The notes under the pieces: generated by a model
What the model was told of the DNA's origin: nothing
The model's input: only the letters and a program-made list of their open reading frames with translations
Database searches by the model: none
Assembly (NCBI RefSeq): GCF_014201375.1
Contig: NZ_JACHDZ010000007.1
Span: 209,553 to 273,552 of the forward strand
DNA length: 64,000 bases
Source: Tunturiibacter empetritectus
Lineage (GTDB): Bacteria > Acidobacteriota > Terriglobia > Terriglobales > Acidobacteriaceae
Direction: 5' to 3'
Program-made: the position numbers and the translations under genes
In this document: one piece after another, positions 43,798-53,869 of the stretch
Layout: each line of letters starts with the position of its first letter
How positions within the stretch are numbered: the first letter of the stretch is position 1

Positions 43798-46026
43798 CTA
43801 CCGCCGTTGAAACTCCGGCGAACCAAGCAGCAACCCAGCCATCCCCGCCGCCTCACGATCAAGCGGCGGCCTCACCCTTTGTTTCGGCGAAGAGATGTTT
43901 AACACCTGTGCCATCGGCTCCTGTTCATTCGCCCTGATCCCGAAGCTCTTCTCCGCCTGCTGCTGTGTCGTCTGATCCTGAAACTGCGCCAGCACCGTCT
44001 CCCGCGTTCGATCGCTCACCGCCTGCCCAAGCAGCGCCACCTCCAGCTTCTTCTCCTTCTCCGCAGCCGAATCTCCCGCCACCACCAAACCCTGCCCCGA
44101 ACCCTCCCCCAGCAGCCGCGCCCAATCCGTCTGCACTCCCCCAACTCTGTCATTACTCAACGACACCGCAAAGTTCAGCCGATTCACCAGATCGCCCGAG
44201 TTCACCCACGGCTCCGCCATCCAGCTATATCCATTCGGCGTCTGCATTCCATACAGCGGCATCCCAAGCTTCTCCAGCGCCTGGTAAAGCGGAAACGCCG
44301 TCGTCACCTCAGCCCCGCTCGCCCGCACCGCCGACACCACAAACTCCTCCGGCGTCTTCACCTTCGCGCGGCGTATCTCCGGCGACCAGAACTCCGGCGA
44401 ATCGAACAACGTCCGCAGAACCGTCTTAATATCTCCGCCACTCGCGACGAAAGACTTCGCCATCCTATCCACAAGCGCAGGCGGAGGCGTATCGCTCACA
44501 AACCGCACCACCAGCTTCCTCGAAATAAACTGGGCCGTCGCCGGACTGGTCGCCAGCAGATGCAGCACCTCCAGCCCCTCCGCCTCACCCTTCTCCCCAA
44601 TCTTCTTCCCCAGAACAGTCTTCGTCCCCGGCTCATGCCGCCGCTCCTCAAACCGATACGTACCACTCCGTGCTGGCTGATCGATCGTCCATCCCGTCAG
44701 CACCTCCGCCACCTCGGTCACATCCTGCTGTGTATACCCACGCCCGCAGGCCTTATCCAACATGCTCACCGGTCGATCCGCACTCACCTCGCACTGCACG
44801 CCCAGCGTATGCAGCTCCATCAACTCCCGCGCATAGTTCTCATTCAATCCGCGATCCTTCAGCGCCTGCTTCACCTGCGGATTCTGCGCAAACTTCGCCA
44901 GCCTTCCACCATTCCTCGCCGCTACCGAATCAGGCCCAATACTCTGCCAGTTATCCAGATACATCAACATCGCCGGACTCTTCGCCGTCGCCACCAGCAG
45001 ATCTTCAAACCTCCCCAGCGCATGAGGCCGAATCACATCCCGCTCATAGGCCGGCAACAAAAATGGCTCATTCTGATTCTTCTTGATGTAGACATTGAAG
45101 TGGTTCAACCAGAAGTCGGTCATCACCGCCTCCAGCTGCCGCTCGCTATAAATATCGCGCAGCATCCGCGACTGCAGCAGCTCCGCGCCAATCATCCGCG
45201 GCGAACCCTGTAGCACAGCCAGCGTCTCCCGCTGCATCGGCGATAAACCCTCCGCCGCCGCCAGCAGCTCGCTCCTGCTCAAACTCCTGCGAAACCGCAC
45301 CAGCTCCTCCGGCGGCATCGCCAGAATCCGCTGCATCCTCTCATCCGGAGGCAGGTTGATCACCCGCACCGCATCCAGCCCCGAATAAAACTGCTCCTCA
45401 TGCGTCGCCATCGCAGGCGTCGCCGGATCCACCCCATCCCCAGGCAGCGCCGCACTCCCCTTCATCTCCTCTGCACTCTTAGCCATCGAGCCATCAACAG
45501 CCGAGGCCGCCGCATCCTCACCGCCGTTCTTCGCCGTAACAGCCTGCTCCGCCTCTTTCTTCGCCTTTGCCGCCTTGTAAAACGCAATCTGATCCGCATA
45601 GATCGCATGCTCCACAGGATCACTTGGCAGCGGCTCACCCTTCGCAATCATCTGCCGCAACACAGCAGGGCTCGGATACCGCTGCATCAACTCCGCCTGC
45701 TCCATCTGCATCGCAGGAAACGCAGCCAGCCGCTCCTCCAGCGCCGAATCGTCGATACTCTGCGGATTCAGCTGCCTCTCGAACCACGCCTTCAGCCCAA
45801 TCTCCCGCACCGCCGCCACATCCCCCGGCCGCGGCCCAAACGTGAGCCGGTTCAGCGCATGCAGCGCACTCTGGTCACTCTTAATCTGCTGCACCGAAGG
45901 CACCACCGCCCTCCTCGTAGCCGCAGCCGCCACCATCGGCTGCTCCACCATCAACACGCACAAAACACCCGAAACCAAAACCCGCACTCCACCGAAAAAC
46001 ACTCCGGCTCTCTGTCCAGATCGCAT
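43798..46026 (-). CDS. DUF1800-family secreted protein
   Basis: 742 residues. Signal peptide in VLVSGVLCVLMVEQPMVAAAA. Family marks: ALHALNRLTFGPRPGDVAAV, AWFERQLNPQSIDD, DFWLNHFNVYIKKNQNE, NENYARELMELHTLGV (the strongest DUF1800 signature) and GWTIDQ. ATG at 46026 has AGGAG six bases upstream; the frame also has a GTG two codons earlier. Probably translated with the DUF1501 gene that follows. Exported; function not defined. Confidence 0.85.
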   Translation of the reverse strand: MRSGQRAGVFFGGVRVLVSGVLCVLMVEQPMVAAAATRRAVVPSVQQIKSDQSALHALNRLTFGPRPGDVAAVREIGLKAWFERQLNPQSIDDSALEERLAAFPAMQMEQAELMQRYPSPAVLRQMIAKGEPLPSDPVEHAIYADQIAFYKAAKAKKEAEQAVTAKNGGEDAAASAVDGSMAKSAEEMKGSAALPGDGVDPATPAMATHEEQFYSGLDAVRVINLPPDERMQRILAMPPEELVRFRRSLSRSELLAAAEGLSPMQRETLAVLQGSPRMIGAELLQSRMLRDIYSERQLEAVMTDFWLNHFNVYIKKNQNEPFLLPAYERDVIRPHALGRFEDLLVATAKSPAMLMYLDNWQSIGPDSVAARNGGRLAKFAQNPQVKQALKDRGLNENYARELMELHTLGVQCEVSADRPVSMLDKACGRGYTQQDVTEVAEVLTGWTIDQPARSGTYRFEERRHEPGTKTVLGKKIGEKGEAEGLEVLHLLATSPATAQFISRKLVVRFVSDTPPPALVDRMAKSFVASGGDIKTVLRTLFDSPEFWSPEIRRAKVKTPEEFVVSAVRASGAEVTTAFPLYQALEKLGMPLYGMQTPNGYSWMAEPWVNSGDLVNRLNFAVSLSNDRVGGVQTDWARLLGEGSGQGLVVAGDSAAEKEKKLEVALLGQAVSDRTRETVLAQFQDQTTQQQAEKSFGIRANEQEPMAQVLNISSPKQRVRPPLDREAAGMAGLLLGSPEFQRR

Positions 46027-46152
46027 CGCCACTCCTCACTAAGCGCCGAAAAAACAAGCAGCGCAACCAACCGCAGATTTACACCTACAATCAGAGACAC
46101 CAAACCAGCGCATCAGTTGCGAAATTCGCGTAGACCCATCCAAGCCCTGCTT

Positions 46153-46250
46153 CCGACCAACGGGAGGACCGAAGCAGCCAGCCCCGCCAAGACAAGGTAT
46201 ACACGTCACGAAGTGACCGCCCTCCGCGCAGGAGGCCCGTCCGGCAGGAC
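46153..46250 (+). repeat. structured dispersed repeat (GTCACGAAGTGAC element), copy C
   Basis: GTCACGAAGTGAC at 46205-46217; middle stem CCTCC (46221-46225)/GGAGG (46231-46235) around loop GCGCA; final hairpin GTCC-GGCA-GGAC at 46239-46250. Upstream, CTGCTTC...GAAGCAG encloses the CGACCAACGGG segment. It lies between the DUF1800 gene and the E1 gene (both leftward). Confidence 0.8.
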
Positions 46251-46263
46251 GCCCATACGCCAG

Positions 46264-48450
46264 CTAGAACGCCGCCAGCTCCGCCATTGCCCGATACAGA
46301 TCCTCCGGCTGAGGCAGAATCGCATCCTCCAGCAGCGGCTGGTACGCCACAAACGTATCCATCGCCGCCACGCGTCTCACCGGGGCATCGAGATCATGAA
46401 ACAGCTCATCCCCAATCCGCGCCGCGATCTCCGCCCCATACCCCCAGCTCAACATATCCTCATGCGCCACAATCACGCGGCTGGTCTTCCTCACGCTCTC
46501 CGCAATCGCCTCCCAGTCATAAGGAGTCAAACTCCGCAGATCGATCAGCTCCACATCCACGCCAGTATCGCGATTGAGCTTCTGCGCCGCCTGCAGCGCC
46601 CGCGGCACCACCGCACCATACGTCAACACCGTCAGATCCTTCCCCGGCCGCACAATCTTCGCCTTCCCAAATGGAATGCAGTAGTCCGGCCCCGGATAAG
46701 CCGCCCGCCCAAACGTCTCGCGATACAGCCGCTTGTGCTCCAGAAACAACACCGGATCATCACAACGAATCGCCGTCCGCAACAACCCCAGCGCATCCAG
46801 CGCATTCGACGGCATCACCACTCGCACCCCCGGCGTATGTGTAAAGATGCTCTCGCCCGACTGCGAATGATAGATCGAACCACCCGTCAGATATCCGCCA
46901 ATCGGCACCCGCATCACCAGCGGGCAGCTGAAGTCGCCATTCGACCGCCACCGCATCAGCGAAAGCTCATTCCGCATCTGGTGCATCGCCGGCCAGATAT
47001 AGTCGAAGAACTGAATCTCCACCACCGGCTTCATCCCACGCACTGCCATCCCAATCGCACGGCCCGTAATATTCGCCTCAGCCAGCGGCGAGTTCCAGCA
47101 ACGATCGCTGCCAAACTCCGTCTGCAGCCCCGCCGTCAGCTTGAACACACCACCCTTGCCCTTGATCTTCCCCGCCCGCAGCGCACCATCGCGAGTAGCA
47201 TCGGCCACATCTTCGCCAAACACCACCACCCGCTCATCCCGCCGCATCTCGTCTTTCAGGCAGCAATTAATCAGGTCCGCCATCGTCCGCTCCGTTGCAT
47301 CCGCAGTCGGCTTCGGCTCGGTCGCAAACCGCGCGTCCATCGAACTCAGATCCTCCGAGTAAACATGCTTCGTAATCGAAGCCACCGTCGGCAGCGTCGC
47401 CATCACCGCGCGATCCGCCGCCCGCTGCACCTCTTCATCCACCTGACGCTCCAGCCGGTTGATCCCCTCCGCGTCCAGAATCCCCTCGCGCAGCAACCAC
47501 ATCTGCATCCGCGAGATCGGGTCCCGCGCAGCATCCGCATCCAGCTCCTCCACCGACCGGTAGAGCCTCTCATCATCGCTCAGCGAGTGCGAGTAAGGCC
47601 GAATCACATGCCCATGCACCAGCGCAGGCCCCTTCCCGGAGCGGCAATACGCCACCGCCTCCACCATCGCCTTGTAACTCGCAATCGGATCGGTGCCATC
47701 AATCTCCGCAAAGTGGAAGTTAGGAAAGTTCGCCACCAGCTTCGAGATATTTCCCCCCGGCGTATTCACCTCCACCGGCGTCGAGATCGCATATCCATTG
47801 TCCTCGACCACATACAACACCGGCAGCTTCCCATTCGAGGCCGTATTCAGCGACTCCCAGAACTCTCCCTGACTCGTCGACCCTTCACCGATCGAAACAT
47901 AAACAACCTCATCGCCATGAAACGTCACATCCTTGAACTCGCGATAGTCGCCGTCATGTTTCTTCGCGGCCTCTGGATGCTTCGTAAAAAATCTCCCGGC
48001 CTCCGCACACCCAACCGCATGCAGGCACTGCGTAGCCGTCGAAGAAGACGGCGAAACAATATTCAACTTCCTGCTCGACCAGTGCGAAGGCATCTGCCGC
48101 CCCCCACTCGCCGTGTCATCCGCCGCGCCCACCGCCTGCAGCAGCTGCTCCTCCACCGTATTGCCCAGCGTCAGGCAGATCGCACGATCCCGATAGTAAG
48201 GAAAGAACCAGTCATACCCCGGCTTCAGCGCCATCCCCGCCGCAACCAGCAACGCCTCATGCCCGGCGCACGAGATCTGAAAAAAAATCTTCTGCTGCCG
48301 CTTCAAAACAATCTCGCGATCATCGGTACGCCGCGACAGGTACATCAGCCGATAAAACTCCACCAGCTGCTCCCGCGTCAGCAAGCTCTCCGCCACGCTT
48401 CCCGCCGTCTTCTTGCTCTCCTGCACACCCGATCCAGACTGTCTTGCCAT
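46264..48450 (-). CDS. 2-oxoacid dehydrogenase E1 component, fused alpha and beta subunits
   Basis: 728 residues. The N-terminal half (about 1-350) is the E1-alpha part: [40 protein letters not shown], and the thiamine-diphosphate motif starting [15 protein letters not shown] and ending [10 protein letters not shown]. The C-terminal half (about 400-728) is E1-beta: [58 protein letters not shown] and [20 protein letters not shown]. Branched-chain (2-oxoisovalerate) substrate is most likely from the beta part, but pyruvate cannot be excluded. No E2 or E3 gene is in the window. The ATG at 48450 is preferred (AAGG nine bases before) over that at 48459. Confidence 0.88.
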   Translation of the reverse strand: MARQSGSGVQESKKTAGSVAESLLTREQLVEFYRLMYLSRRTDDREIVLKRQQKIFFQISCAGHEALLVAAGMALKPGYDWFFPYYRDRAICLTLGNTVEEQLLQAVGAADDTASGGRQMPSHWSSRKLNIVSPSSSTATQCLHAVGCAEAGRFFTKHPEAAKKHDGDYREFKDVTFHGDEVVYVSIGEGSTSQGEFWESLNTASNGKLPVLYVVEDNGYAISTPVEVNTPGGNISKLVANFPNFHFAEIDGTDPIASYKAMVEAVAYCRSGKGPALVHGHVIRPYSHSLSDDERLYRSVEELDADAARDPISRMQMWLLREGILDAEGINRLERQVDEEVQRAADRAVMATLPTVASITKHVYSEDLSSMDARFATEPKPTADATERTMADLINCCLKDEMRRDERVVVFGEDVADATRDGALRAGKIKGKGGVFKLTAGLQTEFGSDRCWNSPLAEANITGRAIGMAVRGMKPVVEIQFFDYIWPAMHQMRNELSLMRWRSNGDFSCPLVMRVPIGGYLTGGSIYHSQSGESIFTHTPGVRVVMPSNALDALGLLRTAIRCDDPVLFLEHKRLYRETFGRAAYPGPDYCIPFGKAKIVRPGKDLTVLTYGAVVPRALQAAQKLNRDTGVDVELIDLRSLTPYDWEAIAESVRKTSRVIVAHEDMLSWGYGAEIAARIGDELFHDLDAPVRRVAAMDTFVAYQPLLEDAILPQPEDLYRAMAELAAF

Positions 48451-48572
48451 ACACCCCATCCTTTACATCGAATAGCCCAGCTCATTAACACTACCGACAC
48501 AGATTGTACCGGGAAGCCGCTACACTTGACTCCCTGACCTCTCGCTTTCCACAGCTAAAAAAATCCAGAAAA

Positions 48573-48596
48573 ATGGGCAACCCGAAGGCCACCCAT
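48573..48596 (-). terminator. Rho-independent terminator after hppA
   Basis: On the minus strand, ATGGGTGGCC-TTCG-GGTTGCCCAT forms a ten-pair stem (with wobbles) closed by a TTCG tetraloop, followed by TTTTT. It is 20 bases past the hppA stop. Confidence 0.8.
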
Positions 48597-48615
48597 CTTT
48601 CAAGCAGCGGTCAAA

Positions 48616-50925
48616 CTAAACAAACAACGGCGCAAGCACCAGCGTAATCGTAGCCAGCAGCTTGATCAGCACATGCAAACTAGGCCCAGCCGTGTCCTTG
48701 AAAGGATCACCCACCGTATCCCCCACCACCGCCGCCTTATGCGCCTCCGACTTCTTCCCGCCATACTGTCCCGTCTCGATAAACTTCTTCGCGTTATCCC
48801 ACGCCCCACCGCCGTTGTTCATCAACATCGCCAGCAGCACGCCCGAGATCGTCCCAACCATCAACAACCCAGCCACAGCCTCAGCTCCAGCCAGATTCAC
48901 CGGCACGCCGCCAATCGCAGGAACAGGCAGGATCGTGCCCGGCGCATACAACGCAGAGCTAGCCTGATAGCTCGAACTCAAGTGTCTGAAGATCAGCCCT
49001 ACTGCCACCGGCAATCCAACCGCCAGCAACCCAGGCACCACCATCTCCTTCAACGCGGCCCCCGTCACGATATTCACGCAACGCGCATAGTCCGGCTTTG
49101 AGGTCCCCAGCATAATCCCCGGATTCTCCTTAAACTGATCACGCACATCCTTCACCACCATCTGCGCCGTACGCCCCACCGCCTTGATCGCCAGCGAGCT
49201 GAACAGATAGGTCAACATCGCACCCAGCAGCGCGCCCACAAACACCGGGACCTGCGCCAGATTGATATTTGTAAAGCTCCACCCCACCGGCATGTACCCG
49301 CCGGCAAGTGCAACCTTATCAGTTACAATTGTTTTGATCTCCTCCAGATAAGCCGAGAACAGAAGAAACGCAGCCAGCGACGCCGACCCGATCGCATATC
49401 CCTTCGTCAGCGCCTTCGTCGTATTCCCCGCCGAGTCCAGCTTGTCCGTCCGATCGCGAATCTCATGCGGCTGATTCGACATCTCGATGATCCCGCCCGC
49501 ATTATCCGTAATCGGCCCAAACGTATCCATCGCCAGAATGTAAGCCGCGCAGCTCAGCATCCCCATCGTGGCAATCGCCGTCCCGTAGATGCCCTTGGCA
49601 TAGTCGCTGATCCCCGCCACGCCCGCCAGCCCCTGCACGCCGAAGTAGTAACTCAGCAGCAGCGCCGCCGAGATCACCACCACAGGCATCGCCGGCGTCT
49701 CCATCCCCACCGCCAGCCCGCTGATAATGTTCGTCGCCGGCCCCGTCACCGAAGCCTCAACAATCGACTTCACCGGACGATAGATCGCCTCCGTGTAGTA
49801 CTCCGTAATCCACACAAACAGAAACGCCGTCACCAGCCCAATCACACCGCACCCCAGCAACCAAAGCGGCTGCACCTGTGGCCCATTCAACATCGTATAA
49901 ACCGCAACTGCGAACCCAGCCAGCGCCAGCGCCGAGGTCACATAAAATCCCTTGTTCAACGCGTGCATCGGATCCTCATCCTCACGCGTCTTCACTACAA
50001 ACACACCGACGATGCTCGCAATCAGATTGATCGCATGCACGATAAGCGGAAACAGAATCCCCTTCACTCCGAACACCGGATAAAGCGCCGCGCCAAGAAT
50101 CATCGCGCCCACATTCTCCGCCGCCGTCGACTCGAACAAGTCCGCACCACGACCCGCGCAGTCGCCCACGTTATCGCCCACCAGGTCCGCAATCACCGCC
50201 GGATTCCGCGGATCGTCCTCAGGAATCCCCGCCTCTACCTTACCCACCAGGTCCGCGCCCACATCGGCGGCCTTCGTATAGATCCCTCCGCCAAGCTGCG
50301 CAAACAGCGCCACCAGCGAAGCCCCGAACCCAAATCCCACCAGCTGATACGGCACCGCCTGCGGATGCTCCAGCCCGCCAAAGAACAGGAACAGCACCCC
50401 CACACCCAGCAGTGAGAGTGCGACCACCACCAGCCCCGTCACCGCCCCGCCCCGCAGCGCCATCTGCAGCGCCATGTTCAAACTCGTGCGCGCCGCCGAA
50501 GCCGTCCGGATATTCGCCCGTATCGAGCAGTACATCCCCGTAAACCCCGCCAGCCCCGAGCACACCGCCCCCACCAGAAAACTCACCACCGTCTTCAACG
50601 CATAGGGCGAAGTCCGCGGCGACATCTTGTACCCCACAAACACCACCACCGCCAGCACCAGCGCAATCGACCCGATCGTCTTGTACTGTCTCCGCAAAAA
50701 CGCCTCTGCCCCCTCGCGAATCGCGTTCGAGATCGCCTGCATCTCCGGCGTCCCCGTATCCGAGGCGATTACCGCCCGCGCCAGCATCAGCGCAGCAACC
50801 AACGCCAGCACCCCAACCGCCAGTGCAATCCATAAATAGACGCGCCCGTCGCCGGCGTCCACAGCCGCAGAGGACACCGGAACCTGCGACTGAACGGCCA
50901 ACGCCAAAATACTTACTCCAACCAT
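48616..50925 (-). CDS. hppA: K+-independent membrane proton pyrophosphatase
   Basis: 769 residues; about 16 membrane helices. The pyrophosphate site has DVGADLVGKVE and DDPRNPAVIADLVGDNVGDCAGRGADLFEST. The residue that distinguishes the two subfamilies is Lys in GNTTKA (K+-dependent forms have Ala in GNTTAA), so this one should be K+-independent and pump protons. Uses pyrophosphate to build the proton gradient. AAGGAG about eight bases before the ATG. Confidence 0.95.
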   Translation of the reverse strand: MVGVSILALAVQSQVPVSSAAVDAGDGRVYLWIALAVGVLALVAALMLARAVIASDTGTPEMQAISNAIREGAEAFLRRQYKTIGSIALVLAVVVFVGYKMSPRTSPYALKTVVSFLVGAVCSGLAGFTGMYCSIRANIRTASAARTSLNMALQMALRGGAVTGLVVVALSLLGVGVLFLFFGGLEHPQAVPYQLVGFGFGASLVALFAQLGGGIYTKAADVGADLVGKVEAGIPEDDPRNPAVIADLVGDNVGDCAGRGADLFESTAAENVGAMILGAALYPVFGVKGILFPLIVHAINLIASIVGVFVVKTREDEDPMHALNKGFYVTSALALAGFAVAVYTMLNGPQVQPLWLLGCGVIGLVTAFLFVWITEYYTEAIYRPVKSIVEASVTGPATNIISGLAVGMETPAMPVVVISAALLLSYYFGVQGLAGVAGISDYAKGIYGTAIATMGMLSCAAYILAMDTFGPITDNAGGIIEMSNQPHEIRDRTDKLDSAGNTTKALTKGYAIGSASLAAFLLFSAYLEEIKTIVTDKVALAGGYMPVGWSFTNINLAQVPVFVGALLGAMLTYLFSSLAIKAVGRTAQMVVKDVRDQFKENPGIMLGTSKPDYARCVNIVTGAALKEMVVPGLLAVGLPVAVGLIFRHLSSSYQASSALYAPGTILPVPAIGGVPVNLAGAEAVAGLLMVGTISGVLLAMLMNNGGGAWDNAKKFIETGQYGGKKSEAHKAAVVGDTVGDPFKDTAGPSLHVLIKLLATITLVLAPLFV

Positions 50926-51140
50926 GCAAGGGTCTCCTTACGACGAAAACTTTCTCTTAGCTTCACAAAGGCGCAATTAGAGCACGCGCGATCAAACAGG
51001 GTCAATGCGTCCGTTAATCGAGCAGGATCAGTCAGATTTCACTCAATCGACAGACTAAAGGAATAGCACACAACCGGACTGGCACTAATGCAAATCCTCG
51101 CGCAGCCGATTCATACCTCAGCACAACCACGAGGTCCGCC

Positions 51141-52829
51141 GTGTCCGTCTTCAACAAAATCGCTTCACCAGAGCTAACTCCCCCAGCGGCTCGCCCCCGT
51201 CAGCTCCACCGAAGTATCTCGCGCCTCGCCGCTCTCTTTCTCCCTCTCCTTCCTCCCGCCGCCGTGGCCCAGATCGACACCTCCAGCATCGCGCCCCATC
51301 GCTACCTCATCATCTATCGCAACGCAACCATCCCCGGCGATGCCGAGGCCCATCTCCTCTCCGCTAACACCCGCCTCACTCAACGCAACGAGCACCTCGG
51401 CATCGCAGCCGTCCAGTCTCCCGCCTCACAAGACGACGCCACCACCCTCCGCCTCCTCGCCGCCCAACCCAACGTCAGCTACGTCCTCCACGACCGAATC
51501 GTCTCCGCACTGCGCCTCCGCCTCAAGCCCATCGCACCCACCTCGCACGATAACAACGGAGCACAATCTCTCACGCCAACCACAACCATAGGCCGACTCC
51601 CCACCCACGGCCCCATCACCTCAGCTCCCCCTTCCATCACTCCACCCCCAGCCACTCCGCCACCACCCCCAACCTACGATACCTACTACACCTCCACCCC
51701 CCAGGGATGGGCCGTCCAGCAGGTCGGCGGCTACGGAAACAACACCCCCGGCGCACCCGCGCACGGCCCCTGGGACACCACCATGGGCAAAGGCATCCGC
51801 ATCGCCGTCCTCGACAGCGGTGTCGACCGAACCCACCCTGACATCGCCCCCAACCTCGCCCTCAACCTCACCGAAGTCGACCAGACCGCCTATCCCAGCG
51901 CCTGCGACGACGGCAGCCCGCAGGATCAGCAAGGCCACGGCACCTGGACCTCCTCCCTCGCCGCCGGAGCCATCGGTCCCGGAACCGGCAAGATCATCGG
52001 CGTAGCCCCCGCCGCCACCATCCTCAACATCAAAGTCCTCCAGCGTATGCCCGTCTCCATCACCGGCGACACCAACCCCGCCGACCTCTGCGAAGCCGGC
52101 GAAGCCAGCGGCCTTCTCAGCTGGGTCATGAAAGGCATCGAAGACGCCGTCACCAACCGCGCCGACGTCATCTCCCTCTCCGTCGGCGCCACCGCCGACC
52201 TTACCACCGGAGACGGAGCCGGCCTCCTCGCCGCCTTCAACCAGATCACCTACGCCGCCGCCCAGGCCAACATCGTCCTCGTCTCCTCCGCGGGCAACGA
52301 CGGCCTCGACCTCTCCAACCCCCGTTACGTCGAACTCCCCGCACAGTCTCGCGGCGTCCTCGCCATCGCCGCCTCCACCAACCCCGCCTGCGCGCAGAAC
52401 ACCACCCCCGGCGCCACCTGCACCCCCGGCCCCGTCTCGCTCGCCTACTACACCAACTATGGAGCTCCCCTCAACGCCCTCGCCGCACCCGGCGGCAGCT
52501 ATCCCGACGGCCCCGACACCGGCGTCAGCGGCTGGATCCAGGGCGCCTGCAGCTCCGGCCTCCCCAACACCCTCGACGGCCTCCCAGCCGACTCCGCCCA
52601 CAGCTACGGCTGCTTCAACCTCGGCCACACCCCGTACGTTCAGGCCATGGGCACCAGCGCCTCTGCCCCCCTCGCCGCCGGAGTCGCAGCCCTCTTACGC
52701 GCCGCCCACCCAGGCTGGAGCGCCGCAACCGTAGTCACCGCCATGCGAAACTCAGCCGTCACCCTCCCCGGCCTCTCCATCCCCCTGGTCAATGCCGTCG
52801 CAGCCCTCACCCAGCCATCACCGCAATAG
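51141..52829 (+). CDS. secreted subtilisin-family (S8) serine peptidase
   Basis: 562 residues. Signal peptide (LAALFLPLLPPAAVAQ). An inhibitor-I9-like propeptide (about 45-115: YLIIYRNATIPGDAEAHL, VSYVLHDRIVSALRL) and a Pro-rich linker (about 135-180) lead to the catalytic domain with D225 (AVLDSGVDRTHPDI), H266 (GHGTWTSS) and S506 (GTSASAPLAAG); the oxyanion Asn is in SSAGNDG. All triad residues are present. Start is GTG with GAGG six bases upstream. Confidence 0.9.
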   Translation: MSVFNKIASPELTPPAARPRQLHRSISRLAALFLPLLPPAAVAQIDTSSIAPHRYLIIYRNATIPGDAEAHLLSANTRLTQRNEHLGIAAVQSPASQDDATTLRLLAAQPNVSYVLHDRIVSALRLRLKPIAPTSHDNNGAQSLTPTTTIGRLPTHGPITSAPPSITPPPATPPPPPTYDTYYTSTPQGWAVQQVGGYGNNTPGAPAHGPWDTTMGKGIRIAVLDSGVDRTHPDIAPNLALNLTEVDQTAYPSACDDGSPQDQQGHGTWTSSLAAGAIGPGTGKIIGVAPAATILNIKVLQRMPVSITGDTNPADLCEAGEASGLLSWVMKGIEDAVTNRADVISLSVGATADLTTGDGAGLLAAFNQITYAAAQANIVLVSSAGNDGLDLSNPRYVELPAQSRGVLAIAASTNPACAQNTTPGATCTPGPVSLAYYTNYGAPLNALAAPGGSYPDGPDTGVSGWIQGACSSGLPNTLDGLPADSAHSYGCFNLGHTPYVQAMGTSASAPLAAGVAALLRAAHPGWSAATVVTAMRNSAVTLPGLSIPLVNAVAALTQPSPQ

Positions 52830-52877
52830 TCCTTCATGCGGCCCACCACAAACAATTGCCCCTAAACCACCTGAAGC

Positions 52878-53252
52878 TCAACCCTTCATCCGCTCTTTAA
52901 CACTATGGGCAAGCTTCTCAATCTCTCCTGCTTTCTTAACAACATCCACTGACAGGGTATTCTTATTCGTCTTATCCACCTGCTGTTTCAGATCCGTAGC
53001 CAGCGCCAGCAGCTTGTCGGTATCCGCCACTAGACGCTTCTGCCGCTCCGTGCTCCTGGCTGCCTCCTGCTGCTCCAGTCGATGCGCCTCCGAAAGGGGA
53101 TCATTGGTCTCCTTGCCCTCTGTCCCGGATCCTGGCAATCCGAGATTCTGTCGGCCGCCCGACTGAATTTGATTGATAGCCCCACCACTCACCGGTCCCG
53201 ACACTCCTGCCATCAAAACAACCCCAACCATTGCCAGACAAAACGTTCTCAC
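52878..53252 (-). CDS. small secreted coiled-coil protein, paralog 1
   Basis: About 124 residues. Signal-like N-terminus (FCLAMVGVVLMAGVSG), a variable Gly-rich part, then a conserved C-terminal half with RSTERQKRLVADTDKLLA, LATDLKQQVDKTNKN and EIEKLAHSVKERMKG, predicted long helix/coiled coil. The paralog at 53390 shares this half almost identically. The GTG start at 53252 is chosen because it aligns with the paralog's ATG and both have GGAGG five bases upstream. Function unknown. Confidence 0.7.
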   Translation of the reverse strand: MRTFCLAMVGVVLMAGVSGPVSGGAINQIQSGGRQNLGLPGSGTEGKETNDPLSEAHRLEQQEAARSTERQKRLVADTDKLLALATDLKQQVDKTNKNTLSVDVVKKAGEIEKLAHSVKERMKG

Positions 53253-53389
53253 AGCATCCTCCATCCATTCCCACCGCCGTCATATGCCCGGCCCGGTCAT
53301 CCCTTTAGCTCAACCCCGCCGAAGCACATTCGCAACCAGCCTTGCAGTAGTTCCCGTCATCCAACAAAGCATTCCCATACCTATATCTG

Positions 53390-53752
53390 CTAACCCTTCA
53401 TCCGTTCTTTCACACTATGAGCAAGCTTCTCAATTTCGTCTGCTTTTTTAATCACATCCACTGACAGGATATTTTTATTCGTCTTATCCACCTGCTGCTT
53501 CAGATCCGTCGCCAGCGCCAGCAGCTTATCCGTATCCGCCACCAGTCGCTTCTGCCGCTCCGTGCTCCTAACCTGCTCCTGCTGCTCCAAACGATGAGGA
53601 TCAGTCGTCGGATCCAGATCGCTGGGCTGATGCGCCTGCCCGGGAAAGCGTTGGGGCGGCGTAAATTGTTTAGGCTCGCCCCCGCTCACCCCTCCAGATA
53701 CACCCATCATCATCACCACAACCCCAATCGTTGCCACTCGAAGCATCTTCAT
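53390..53752 (-). CDS. small secreted coiled-coil protein, paralog 2
   Basis: 120 residues, signal peptide (VATIGVVVMMMGVSGGVSG) followed by a Pro/Gln-rich segment and the C-terminal half nearly identical to its neighbour (52878-53252). GGAGG stands five bases before the ATG at 53752. A longer reading frame (to 54076) overlaps the mscS gene antisense and is not used. Adjacent direct paralogs suggest a recent tandem duplication, after which the linkers diverged. Confidence 0.75.
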   Translation of the reverse strand: MKMLRVATIGVVVMMMGVSGGVSGGEPKQFTPPQRFPGQAHQPSDLDPTTDPHRLEQQEQVRSTERQKRLVADTDKLLALATDLKQQVDKTNKNILSVDVIKKADEIEKLAHSVKERMKG

Positions 53753-53869
53753 AGCACCCTCCATCACGCCCCGCCGCACACCCCACATCCGCTGCTTGAA
53801 TTGCATCTTACAAACACCTGACGCATTCTGTTCACAGTATTTCTTTCCCGAAAGCGAGACGCCGTAATC

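Noticed and set aside
45400..48537. 1045-codon open frame on the plus strand
   Set aside because: Runs antisense to the DUF1800 and E1 genes, crosses the gap with repeat copy C, and is extremely Arg/His-rich; typical artefact of high-GC codon use.
51621..52628. 335-codon Gly/Val/Ala-rich frame antisense to the subtilase
   Set aside because: Composition is that of a shadow frame; the subtilase has an intact triad.
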